Shown here: positions 15,636 through 22,191 of the stretch, piece by piece
Numbering within the stretch: position 1 is the stretch's first letter
How the letters are laid out: each line of letters opens with the position of its first letter
IMG/VR virus record: IMGVR_UViG_3300028030_000039
Location: 1-34,048 of that record
DNA from: a virus
Direction: 5' to 3' (one strand)
Length of the DNA stretch: 34,048 nucleotides
Notes under the pieces: model-generated
Told to the model about the DNA's origin: nothing
The model's input: the letters and a program-made list of their open reading frames with translations, nothing else
Database searches by the model: none
Program-made: the position numbers and the translations under genes

Positions 15636-16158
15636 CACATACAAGCGATTGAAGAATAGTCCGCAGGACAACTTCCCTCGCTGGATTATTGTCCACCACA
15701 CAGGTGGAACAGATAAGTATCCGCTAGCAGATACCTCTCATCACACCGCAGAGATTATTGAGCAATGGCATTTATCAAAAGGTTGGGACGGAATTGGGTA
15801 TCACTTCGTCATAGAGAAAGACGGAAAGATAGCACGAGGGCGTCCTGAACATTATCACGGAGCACATACTCGTGGAAAGAATTTAAGCTCAATTGGAATT
15901 GTTCTCACAGGAAACTTTGACGCTTTTCTTCCTACGAAAGCACAGCAGGAAGCTCTGAAAGAAGTGTTAGAGTATCTCGTAAAGAAGTATCGCATTTCCA
16001 AAAAGAAAATTGTTCCTCATAGAAAGTTCGCTCGTAAAACCTGCTACGGAAGAAAGCTCTCTGATGATTGGGCAAGGAAACTTCTTCAAGAGGAAAATTG
16101 TTTGAAGAAGTATAGCAACGAACAGCTCTTGCAAGAATTGATGGAGAGGTTAAAATAA
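15616..16158 (+). CDS. N-acetylmuramoyl-L-alanine amidase endolysin
   Basis: This is a 180-residue Amidase_2/PGRP-type enzyme that cuts the bond between muramic acid and the stem peptide of peptidoglycan. Zinc ligands are visible as H27 (IIVHHTGG), H135 (VPHRKF) and C143 (KTCYG); the GIGYHFVI and GAHTRGKNLSSIGIVLTGNF motifs are intact. No signal peptide is present, so release would need a holin, consistent with the membrane proteins upstream. The C-terminal 20 residues form a short helix, not a recognisable wall-binding domain. It overlaps the upstream gene by 20 nt. Confidence 0.93.
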   Translation: MNARETNTYKRLKNSPQDNFPRWIIVHHTGGTDKYPLADTSHHTAEIIEQWHLSKGWDGIGYHFVIEKDGKIARGRPEHYHGAHTRGKNLSSIGIVLTGNFDAFLPTKAQQEALKEVLEYLVKKYRISKKKIVPHRKFARKTCYGRKLSDDWARKLLQEENCLKKYSNEQLLQELMERLK

Positions 16159-16277
16159 TAATGCCGAAAAGGCAATATATAAATACTTCGAATTTATATA
16201 GTTCATATTTTATATAATTATTCGTAAGCATAGATTGCTATTGAGTAGCAATTGCGTTTCGATGTGTGTAAAGAAGG
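16159..16277 (+). ncRNA. hairpin-rich 3' region after amidase
   Basis: Between the amidase stop and the terminator are a TGCC-GAAAA-GGCA hairpin (16162-16174), a perfect 9-bp A/T-only stem (16176-16184 with 16192-16200, loop ACTTCGA), and a perfect 7-bp stem (16234-16240 with 16246-16252). Together with the terminator they form a run of four hairpins that could be a 3'-UTR-derived small RNA. An 18-codon frame starting at 16161 overlaps the first two hairpins and is probably chance. Confidence 0.4.
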
Positions 16278-16303
16278 AGCGGATTTCGTCCGCTTTTTCT
16301 TTT
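16278..16303 (+). terminator. terminator of the fibre/lysis operon
   Basis: A 6-bp stem AGCGGA/TCCGCT (16278-16283 with 16289-16294) with loop TTTCG is followed by TTTTTCTTTT. Confidence 0.85.
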
Positions 16304-16304
16304 A

Positions 16305-16320
16305 TGGTAAAATAGAGATA
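16305..16320 (+). promoter_or_regulatory. extended -10 promoter for the HNH gene
   Basis: TGGTAAAAT (16305-16313) follows the terminator directly. Here the ATG is 27 nt downstream, so this transcript has a short leader, unlike the leaderless ones. Confidence 0.6.
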
Positions 16321-16340
16321 GAACCTTAAAACTTTCAAAA

Positions 16341-16613
16341 ATGAAGCGTCCTGTCCAACAATGTCCGAAATGTGGAAGAGTGAGAAAAATGACCATTCAC
16401 CACATTTACCCAAAGACACACTTCAAGGGAAGAAGTGAAACTGCTTACATATGCCGAGAATGCCATAATGAATTGGAGCATTTCATAGAGCAACACGAGG
16501 GAAGAAACAGAAAAGGAAAACGAAACAAACTCCCTGCTCAAATGTATGTTTCCCTTTATGAAGCATTCATCGGAAAAAGAAAACTTAATGTGCGTGTAAA
16601 AGGTGCGAAATAG
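16341..16613 (+). CDS. HNH-type nuclease, 90 aa
   Basis: The product has paired zinc-binding cysteines C8-x-x-C11 and C38-x-x-C41 with the HNH-type core IHHIYPK (H20, H21) and HNELEHF after the second pair. HNH proteins cut DNA; in phages they may aid packaging or be free-standing homing nucleases. This one has its own promoter and terminator and lies between the amidase and the lytic transglycosylase, away from the terminase genes, which makes a free-standing mobile nuclease at least as likely as a packaging role. The stop codon is within the terminator loop. Confidence 0.82.
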   Translation: MKRPVQQCPKCGRVRKMTIHHIYPKTHFKGRSETAYICRECHNELEHFIEQHEGRNRKGKRNKLPAQMYVSLYEAFIGKRKLNVRVKGAK

Positions 16614-16624
16614 CACCTTTTCTT
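16598..16624 (+). terminator. terminator of the HNH gene
   Basis: A 9-bp stem AAAAGGTGC/GCACCTTTT (16598-16606 with 16613-16621) with loop GAAATA is followed by a short T/C tract. The stop codon TAG lies at the loop edge. Confidence 0.8.
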
Positions 16625-16654
16625 TCCTCTCGGAAATAAAATAAAATAGAAGTT

Positions 16655-16723
16655 TTGTCCATAGCAATTCTGAAAACAATATAATATAATTATAGTGTTA
16701 CAAGTTAAGTTAAGAATTATTAT
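16655..16723 (+). promoter_or_regulatory. promoter and TTAAG leader of the transglycosylase
   Basis: A TTGTCC (16655-16660) and TATAAT (16680-16685, or a second overlapping copy at 16685-16690) lie upstream. The leader holds TTAAGTTAAG (16705-16714) 9 nt before ATG 16724 but lacks the hairpin of the other leaders. Confidence 0.55.
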
Positions 16724-17128
16724 ATGAAAAAGTTTTTGATGTTAGTTCTTCTTCCTCCGCTTTTGTTAGTAGTCCTTCCAAAGGATTTGATAGCAAAAGA
16801 CTTCACAGAGGAAACGAAGAATATCCAAGTAAAAATTATTCGTGAAACTCCACGAAGTTACATAGAAAAGAAGTTCGGTAAAGACGCTCGTATTGCTCTT
16901 GCTATTGTTTCCGCTGAAAGTAGTTGGAATGAAGAAGCAGTAAACAAGAACAAGAACGGAAGTATTGATGTAGGACTTTTTCAAGTAAATTCTATTCACG
17001 GATACGACATAGAAGACTTGAAAGACCCGTTCTACAACATAGATATTGCCTACAAGATTTTTAAGAGAGATAGTTGGAAAGCGTGGGCAACTTACAATAA
17101 TGGAAGATATAAAAACTTTTTGAAATAA
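16724..17128 (+). CDS. exported lytic transglycosylase (SLT fold)
   Basis: The first ~25 residues form a signal peptide or membrane anchor (MKK, then a Leu/Val-rich core). The mature part is a small SLT-type transglycosylase domain: catalytic E65 in SAESSWNEEA, then GLFQVNS and AWATYNNGRY. These enzymes cleave the glycan strand of peptidoglycan. At 134 residues it is near-minimal. With its own promoter and signal, it may act late in lysis or be carried for cell entry; the separate transcription unit suggests independent timing from the amidase. It is followed within 30 nt by the structured RNA gene. Confidence 0.9.
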   Translation: MKKFLMLVLLPPLLLVVLPKDLIAKDFTEETKNIQVKIIRETPRSYIEKKFGKDARIALAIVSAESSWNEEAVNKNKNGSIDVGLFQVNSIHGYDIEDLKDPFYNIDIAYKIFKRDSWKAWATYNNGRYKNFLK

Positions 17129-17135
17129 AAAAATC

Positions 17136-17150
17136 TGCTATAATGAGATT
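17136..17150 (+). promoter_or_regulatory. extended -10 promoter of the structured RNA
   Basis: TGCTATAAT (17136-17144) predicts a transcript start near 17151, exactly where the first hairpin of the structured RNA begins. Confidence 0.7.
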
Positions 17151-17376
17151 GCAGGAGCAAACCTGCGGTAACATTCAAGTTATGGATTATATCCTCTGCG
17201 TATCCAAAAAAACATTCACACCAGAGTGTTCGTCTATAACTTCGTCCGCCTCTCTGTGCTATTCCTTCGAGGGTAGTGTGGAGAGGTAAATGAAAAACAT
17301 TGCTTTTCTACAACGATGAGTGCCGTTAAGCACGCCTAGAAGAAAAGAAGCTGGTATGACTTCTTTTCTTTTTTTT
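17151..17376 (+). ncRNA. candidate novel structured RNA, about 225 nt
   Basis: This stretch is bounded by its own promoter and terminator and folds throughout. Helices: 17151-17155 with 17162-17166 (5 bp); 17177-17183 with 17236-17242 (7 bp, long-range), enclosing 17184-17187 with 17202-17205 (4 bp) and 17211-17217 with 17224-17230 (7 bp with one G-U); a 16-bp hairpin 17249-17264 with 17271-17286 in which four central pairs are G-U; 17303-17309 with 17341-17347, enclosing 17320-17323 with 17330-17333; then the terminator stem. Such dense complementarity is strong for a functional RNA. It matches no family I recognise (not tRNA, tmRNA, RNase P or SRP). A 35-codon frame (17182-17289) lies inside but is probably incidental. 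Confidence 0.65.
17341..17376 (+). terminator. terminator of the structured RNA
   Basis: A perfect 10-bp stem AGAAAAGAAG/CTTCTTTTCT (17341-17350 with 17360-17369) is followed by T8. Its 5' arm can alternatively pair with 17303-17309 (CTTTTCT), so the terminator has a possible competing partner. Confidence 0.85.
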
Positions 17377-17377
17377 G

Positions 17378-17392
17378 TGATATAATAGATAT
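17378..17392 (+). promoter_or_regulatory. extended -10 promoter, leaderless connector gene
   Basis: TGATATAAT (17378-17386) lies 6 nt before ATG 17393, right behind the terminator T-run. Confidence 0.75.
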
Positions 17393-17959
17393 ATGTATAC
17401 GACAGAAGAAAATGTAAAAGATTTTACACAGATTGAAGAGAATAGCGAGAAAACAAACTACTTGATAAAAGTTGCTTCCGATATGATAGACAAATATCTC
17501 GGCTACAAGGCAGGGGGAAGTAACGATGTGCAGAAAGTCTTTCTTGGACAAGGACATAGCACATACTTCTTCAATGATGTTTTTCACGACTTCCAAAAGG
17601 TAGAAAAAGACGGAAACGAGATTGATATTTTCCTAGTAGAAGACGGCTTCTTCCTGATTGAAAGAAAGAACGGAGTTTTTGATAAGGGACAAGAGTTCAC
17701 ACTCTACGCAAAAGAAGGACGCTTTCATATTGATTGGGAAGGACAAAATCACACGCTTCCAAAAGATATTGAGCACGCTTGTGTTCTCTTGGTTGGTATG
17801 CTTCGTGAAGGAGCAACAAATGAAATTATCAGTGGAGCGATTAAGAGTGAAAAGACTTCGCAGTATTCCGTAACTTATGCAGATATTCCTACTTCTTCGC
17901 AGGAGTTTATCAAGGTGAAGTCTATTCTTGACCGCTACAAACTTCCTTTTGTATTTTAG
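17393..17959 (+). CDS. head-tail connector, HK97 gp6-like
   Basis: The 188-residue product starts with a helical region (TQIEENSEKTNYLIKVASDMIDKYLGY) that fits the first helix of gp6/gp15-type adaptor rings. It is followed by beta-rich inserts and a final helical part (IEHACVLLVGMLREGA). These proteins form the ring under the portal. Gene order, with a gp16-like closure protein, gp10-like protein and tail terminator following, supports the assignment more than sequence does. It is longer than HK97 gp6 (about 110 residues) because of the beta insertion. Confidence 0.7.
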   Translation: MYTTEENVKDFTQIEENSEKTNYLIKVASDMIDKYLGYKAGGSNDVQKVFLGQGHSTYFFNDVFHDFQKVEKDGNEIDIFLVEDGFFLIERKNGVFDKGQEFTLYAKEGRFHIDWEGQNHTLPKDIEHACVLLVGMLREGATNEIISGAIKSEKTSQYSVTYADIPTSSQEFIKVKSILDRYKLPFVF

Positions 17960-17960
17960 T

Positions 17961-18287
17961 ATGTTTACTTCATTATTAAACAAAGAAATATCAATCTTGG
18001 AGCGTGTGAGGACAAAGAATGCTATTGGAGAAGCAGTAGAAAGTCTTGTTCCGAAAGGAGTAGCAAAAGGACGCTATGAAAAACTAGGAAGGGAGAAAGT
18101 TATCCGTGAAGGGTATACGCTTACGACAAATGACTACATTTTCTATTTCGATAAAGATGTAGATGTAGCGTTATCCGATTATCTGGAAGTGGACGGACAA
18201 AAGTTTGAAATCTTGGAAGTTGAGTTGATTTATGGAAAGTCCGCTCCGCACCATAAAGAAGTATTCGCAAGGGCTTATGAAAGATGA
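17961..18287 (+). CDS. head closure protein (head-tail joining)
   Basis: The frame is open from 17928, but ATG 17961, one base after the upstream stop (TAG-T-ATG), gives a 108-residue product of the expected size. The sequence is beta-rich with GRYEKLGREKVIREGYTLTTNDYIFYFD and ends FEILEVELIYGKSAPHHKEVFARAYER, which resembles the small-barrel head-tail joining proteins that close the portal after packaging. Position between the connector and gp10-like gene supports this. It overlaps the next gene by 11 nt. Confidence 0.72.
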   Translation: MFTSLLNKEISILERVRTKNAIGEAVESLVPKGVAKGRYEKLGREKVIREGYTLTTNDYIFYFDKDVDVALSDYLEVDGQKFEILEVELIYGKSAPHHKEVFARAYER

Positions 18288-18672
18288 TATAAAACTTATC
18301 AACAAGACTTGGAAGTTCATCAAGAAGCTGGACGAAGCACAAAGTCTTGCATTGGAACGAGTGCTACGAAATAGTCAAAGGCAAGTTATTCTCTCGTTTA
18401 CAAAAAACTTTCCTATTCATCAAAAAGGTATTCCTGTTACTCCTGAAAAGTCGCCTATTGATACAGGACGATTGAGACGCTCTATCAAAGCAGAGCAAAA
18501 GGACGGAGAGGAAGGGAAAGTCTACACGAATGTAGAATACGCCGCCGAAGTGGAATACGGAAATACAAGAATGCCACCTCGTCCGTATTTTAGGAAAGGA
18601 ATGAAAGACGCCGAAGAGTATAACAAGCGTATCATTGCAAGCGTATTAAAAGAATTCACGAAAGATGTTTGA
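18277..18672 (+). CDS. HK97 gp10-like neck protein
   Basis: The frame is open from 18232; ATG 18277 is preferred because it limits overlap to 11 nt and gives 131 residues. The signature SPIDTGRLRRSIKAE (about residues 58-72) followed by VEYAAEVEYGNTRMPPRPYFRKGM is characteristic of the HK97 gp10 family, which acts at the head-tail junction. It overlaps the next gene by 8 nt. Confidence 0.87.
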   Translation: MKDDIKLINKTWKFIKKLDEAQSLALERVLRNSQRQVILSFTKNFPIHQKGIPVTPEKSPIDTGRLRRSIKAEQKDGEEGKVYTNVEYAAEVEYGNTRMPPRPYFRKGMKDAEEYNKRIIASVLKEFTKDV

Positions 18673-19015
18673 GTATGTATATCAAAAACTAAATAGCATT
18701 CCTGATGTGGAAGTGTTCGCTCTGGAAGTTCCGAAGGGAGTTACTTTTGAAAAAGCGATTATCTTTTATCCGTTATCGTCTTCTTATAACTTTATAGGAA
18801 AACAGACAGAAGTGCAGATTTCTATCTTCGCAAAAACAATGTTAGAAACTGCTTCGCTTGTGAAAGAAGTGGTAAAGATTTTCGCTAACAAAAGGGACAC
18901 AGGGCAAGTATTATCCACGCAGGTTGTATCTTCACAGGAGTTCGTTCTGAAAGACGGAGACTACTATCAAGGAGTAGTTGAGATAAAAGTTCTCTCTACA
19001 AAAGAGTTGGAATAG
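18665..19015 (+). CDS. tail terminator / tail completion protein
   Basis: The 116-residue product begins with a short helix (FEYVYQKLNSIP), continues with alternating strands (FEKAIIFYPL, TEVQISIFAKT) and a helix (MLETASLVKEVVKIFAN), and ends in a strand VVEIKVLS. This is the pattern of phage tail terminators (lambda gpU and DUF3168-like proteins), which cap the tail tube. The assignment rests on fold pattern and location just before the major tail protein. Confidence 0.68.
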   Translation: MFEYVYQKLNSIPDVEVFALEVPKGVTFEKAIIFYPLSSSYNFIGKQTEVQISIFAKTMLETASLVKEVVKIFANKRDTGQVLSTQVVSSQEFVLKDGDYYQGVVEIKVLSTKELE

Positions 19016-19041
19016 TTTCTCTCTTGTGATACAATATAGAT
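19007..19041 (+). promoter_or_regulatory. promoter, leaderless tail operon
   Basis: TTGGAA (19007-19012) and TACAAT (19030-19035) are 17 nt apart; TG precedes the -10. The -10 is 6 nt from ATG 19042. Confidence 0.7.
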
Positions 19042-19188
19042 ATGGCAAGGAAGAAATACAAAGTGCTTGCTACAACAAACACTCTTTACGAAGGAAAGTT
19101 CGTAAAGGCAGGAACAATTATTTCTGTTCCGAAATCTTATTATCAGCGTATCATCTCTGAAAGAGATAATCAGTTCAAAGCATTATGA
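19042..19188 (+). CDS. small basic protein before the tail-tube gene, 48 aa
   Basis: The 48-residue product (MARKKYKVLATTNTLYEG...) has a basic start, a short beta region with an EGKFVKAGTIISVP turn, and a helical end. It sits between its own leaderless promoter and the major tail protein, overlapping that start by 4 nt (ATGA). Small proteins with a similar 'KAGTIISVP' turn occur in phage tail and head operons without known role. The promoter spacing and the overlap strongly support that it is a real gene. Confidence 0.72.
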   Translation: MARKKYKVLATTNTLYEGKFVKAGTIISVPKSYYQRIISERDNQFKAL

Positions 19189-19952
19189 GTCAAACTACTA
19201 TCCAAAAAAATAACTCAATCCGTTTCGGTTCAATCCGTTTAGAGATTGGAGAAAGTCTTTCATCTCTCGTAGATGTAGGAGCGTTACGAGATATTTCGCT
19301 TAAATCAAAAGCGGAAGTAACTGCATTGCAGTTTGATAACACTCCCGAAATTAAGACTTTCATCGATGGGGACAAGTTCTCTCTGGACGCTACACTTGTA
19401 GAAATCAATGCAAACAACCTTGCACTACTCAATAAAAATTGGGTAGAAATTACAAGCGTTGCTGGAACTCCTGTGTCAGGAGCAACTCAAACGCTTGCGA
19501 ATGGTGCTTGGAAGTTTGATGAGGTTTACGAGTTAGAAGGACAGAATGCAGACGGAACTGCTCCTACAATCAATTCTGTTACAGGAAGCACTGATGGAGC
19601 AACTTCCGACTACACTCTTGTAAAACTAGGGAATGGAAATTGGGGAATTGCTATCAAGAGTGGAGGTTCTATCACAACCGAAGCACAAGATGTCGTAGTT
19701 GATTACGACTACACTCCTTCCGCTTCAAAGAAAGTTACTTTCAAGACAAACGGAATTCTTGGAGAAATGTTTATGAGAATTACGAACACCAATCAAGACG
19801 GAAAGAAATGGACAAAGACTTTCAAAGGAGTTGCAAATATCACGCCTCTTGAAATCTCTTATCCTTCCGACCACGAGAATGAAGTAGCAACAACTCCTAT
19901 CTCGCTTGAAGGATATGTGATTGATTGGGTAGACGAACAACAAACAACATAG
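19185..19952 (+). CDS. major tail tube protein
   Basis: The 255-residue, strand-rich product begins with IRFGSIRLEIG and a conserved tube-like segment (VDVGALRDISLKSKAEVTALQFDNTPE), then an inserted Ser/Gly/Asn-rich region (about residues 100-180) that could be a surface domain. It ends with ISLEGYVIDWV. Its place after the tail terminator and before the chaperone genes is the standard position of the siphophage tail tube protein. It has no membrane segment. Confidence 0.83.
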   Translation: MSQTTIQKNNSIRFGSIRLEIGESLSSLVDVGALRDISLKSKAEVTALQFDNTPEIKTFIDGDKFSLDATLVEINANNLALLNKNWVEITSVAGTPVSGATQTLANGAWKFDEVYELEGQNADGTAPTINSVTGSTDGATSDYTLVKLGNGNWGIAIKSGGSITTEAQDVVVDYDYTPSASKKVTFKTNGILGEMFMRITNTNQDGKKWTKTFKGVANITPLEISYPSDHENEVATTPISLEGYVIDWVDEQQTT

Positions 19953-19955
19953 CGT

Positions 19956-20351
19956 ATGGAATATCCCTACAAAGAAAGGGGTTTCCACAAAGTTGAAGTA
20001 AAGGAGCGAGAAGGTGGAATTAGAACCTTTCTCGTTCCTTTTGAGCTTATAGTGGAAGACCTTGAACGCTTGCTTGAAAGGCAGATAAAAATCGAGGAGA
20101 TTTTAGAAGAGGAGGTAGATATTTTAGAAGAACCTGAAACTGCCATTGATAAGATACGGCTTGTGCATAATCTCCTCTTGGAGCAACTCCTTATCTTGTT
20201 TGAAAGACACAACGAAGTAACACTTGATTGGTTGCGTAAAAACATTTCGCTTGAAGAAGCACAAAGGATACTTCAATTTTTTGAGAATGAACGCTTTTAT
20301 AAAGGAGAAGGTGGGACGGCTCAAAAAAAAACAAAACTCTCCGAGAATTGA
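19956..20351 (+). CDS. tail assembly chaperone, short (G) product
   Basis: The 131-residue acidic, helical product starts three bases after the tail-tube stop (TAG-CGT-ATG). Its place between tail tube and tape measure genes is that of gpG-like tail assembly chaperones. Near its end a run of nine A (20323-20331) contains A AAA AAA in frame, allowing a -1 shift into the frame that continues to 20521. The unshifted product ends at TGA 20349-20351. Confidence 0.85.
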   Translation: MEYPYKERGFHKVEVKEREGGIRTFLVPFELIVEDLERLLERQIKIEEILEEEVDILEEPETAIDKIRLVHNLLLEQLLILFERHNEVTLDWLRKNISLEEAQRILQFFENERFYKGEGGTAQKKTKLSEN

Positions 20352-20521
20352 GACAGATAATTACTTTTCTTGTTCGTAATGGCTTTTCCTTGATAGAAGT
20401 GAGGAAGCTCTACATAGACGAAATGATTGAGTTTTACAACATTCTCTTGGAGCAGTTAGGAGCGAAAGAGAAAACTACTAACGACCCTGACGAGGTTAAA
20501 CGATTTTTTGAAGGCTTATGA
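20330..20521 (+). CDS. -1 frameshift extension of the tail chaperone (GT)
   Basis: Reading -1 from the A9 run gives 63 further codons with no stop until TGA 20519-20521, which overlaps the tape measure start (ATGA). The encoded part (RNGFSLIEVRKLYIDEMIEFYNILLEQLG region) looks like a typical T-domain: helical and with a phage 'I-x-x-V-R-x-x-Y-x-x-E' style motif. The frame has no good start codon of its own near the junction, so it is most likely made as a fusion of about 188 residues with the G part. This matches the conserved G/GT system of siphophages. Confidence 0.82.
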   Translation, partial: NKTLRELRQIITFLVRNGFSLIEVRKLYIDEMIEFYNILLEQLGAKEKTTNDPDEVKRFFEGL

Positions 20522-22191
20522 AAATAACATTAGGAGAACTACTCTATAAAATAAAAGTAACAAAAGATAAGAACTTCGATATTGGAATGAAGAAGGCGGA
20601 AAAGTCTTTCCTGAAAGTTTCCAAAAGTACAGGAAAAATGAAGAAAGGACTTTCCAAACTCACAGGAAGTTTCAAAGGTTTTGTTTCAAAACTGATGAAT
20701 GTAAAAACTCTTATCGGTGGCTTTCTTGTTGGTGCAGTAGCAAGACTTACAGGAGAGTTTATCAATCTTGGAGGAGAAGCACAAAAAATAGAACAGACTT
20801 TTGATATTCTCAATCAAACGCTTGGAGAGAGTGCAGATGTTTCTCTTAAAAAAATGAGAGAAGCAACACGAGGACTTGTTTCTGATTTAGATTTGATGAA
20901 AGCAGGAAACAAACTCGTTTCTATGCACCTTGCAAACAATTCTGATGAAATGGCAAAACTTGCAAAAATGGCTGTTACTCTTGGTGGAGCAATGGGAAAG
21001 GACGCAGTTGGAGCAATGGAAGACTTCGCACTTATGCTTGCAAATCAGTCTATTCCACGACTTGATACTTTCGGTATTTCTTCTGGACGAGTGCGTGCAA
21101 GGATTGAGGAACTCCAAAAAGCAAACAAAGGAATGACACGAGAGCAGGCTTTCTTGAATGCTGTTATGGAGATTGGAAGCAAGAAAATGGAGCTTCTTGG
21201 AGATAAAACATTGACGACAAGTGAGCGTATCCAGCAGATGAAAGTAAAGTTGCAGAACTTGAAGACAAACATTGCAAAAGCAGCACTTCCAGCAGTGGAA
21301 AGTCTTGTAGAACAATTTACAGGCGTTATAGGTGGGGCAGAGATGTCCAGTGAACAAGTAAATAAACTTGCATTCACGATGTATAAAGGAGCGAATTATT
21401 TTGTCGCTTTCTTAAAAACGCTTGGTCTTCTTGGTAAGGGATTAAAAACATTTGTGGGTGTTTTAGGCAGAGTGTTAGCTGGTATAATTCAAGGAATGGA
21501 AGATGTTGGGAACACTGTATTAAAAACACAAGAAGCAGTATTACTTTTTATATCAGGAAAGTTTAAGAAAGGTAAAGAAGCATTTTCATCTATAGATTTT
21601 AAAAAGACAAAGTTTGTTTTTAATGATTTAAAAAATTTCTTTAATAAACAAGGAAATGATATAAGTAAACAGATTGAAAATATCTACGATAGCTTTGATA
21701 AAGCACACGGAAAGGGCTTCAAGAAGTTAGTTGATAAAAAAGTAGATGTTTCTTCTATTATCGCAAAACAGAAAATGCGAAATATGATACAGAAGCAAGT
21801 TGCTCCTGAACCTGAACCTGTTCGTAAGAAAAAAGTTGAAAGAGTGAGTGCAAAAGAAGCGAAAGACTTCATAGAAGTAAAAGACGACTTACTGAAAGCA
21901 TACGAAGAAGTGGACGCAAAGAAGCGAAAAATAGAGGAAGACTTTACGGCTTTCATCAAAGAGCAAAACAATCAACGCTTACAGAGTTACAGAACATACT
22001 TGAACTACTCCGTAGGAATGATAAAAGGACTTCGTCACCAATATGAGCAACTTTACAAACTGCAAGAAGACCACCTCGCAAAAGTAACAAATGTTACGAC
22101 AAATGTTTCTATTGACGGAGGAGTGAAAGGTGGCTTCACCGCAGAAGAACTTTCTAACATTCTCGGCTTCGAGATAAAGAAAAAACTATGA
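20518..22191 (+). CDS. tape measure protein
   Basis: The 557-residue, mostly helical product directly follows the frameshifted chaperone gene. It has a basic N-terminal helix region, a hydrophobic segment (LIGGFLVGAVARL, about residues 65-77), a conserved tape-measure core (MEDFALMLANQSIPRLDTFGISSGRVRARIEEL) and coiled coils near the C-terminus. The tape measure sets tail length; at roughly 0.15 nm per residue this suggests a short tail of about 80 nm. The stretch 21415-21690 is richer in A/T and uses more TTA and GGT codons than its surroundings, hinting at a recently exchanged block. Confidence 0.88.
   Translation: MKITLGELLYKIKVTKDKNFDIGMKKAEKSFLKVSKSTGKMKKGLSKLTGSFKGFVSKLMNVKTLIGGFLVGAVARLTGEFINLGGEAQKIEQTFDILNQTLGESADVSLKKMREATRGLVSDLDLMKAGNKLVSMHLANNSDEMAKLAKMAVTLGGAMGKDAVGAMEDFALMLANQSIPRLDTFGISSGRVRARIEELQKANKGMTREQAFLNAVMEIGSKKMELLGDKTLTTSERIQQMKVKLQNLKTNIAKAALPAVESLVEQFTGVIGGAEMSSEQVNKLAFTMYKGANYFVAFLKTLGLLGKGLKTFVGVLGRVLAGIIQGMEDVGNTVLKTQEAVLLFISGKFKKGKEAFSSIDFKKTKFVFNDLKNFFNKQGNDISKQIENIYDSFDKAHGKGFKKLVDKKVDVSSIIAKQKMRNMIQKQVAPEPEPVRKKKVERVSAKEAKDFIEVKDDLLKAYEEVDAKKRKIEEDFTAFIKEQNNQRLQSYRTYLNYSVGMIKGLRHQYEQLYKLQEDHLAKVTNVTTNVSIDGGVKGGFTAEELSNILGFEIKKKL

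Noticed and set aside
16161-16217. 18-codon frame after the amidase
   Set aside because: It coincides with two hairpins and has no promoter or leader box.
17182-17289. 35-codon frame inside the structured RNA, with a leader-like hairpin before it
   Set aside because: Its codons form the 16-bp hairpin and a long-range stem, and the peptide has no gene-like features, so an RNA is the better explanation. Ribosome profiling could reverse this.
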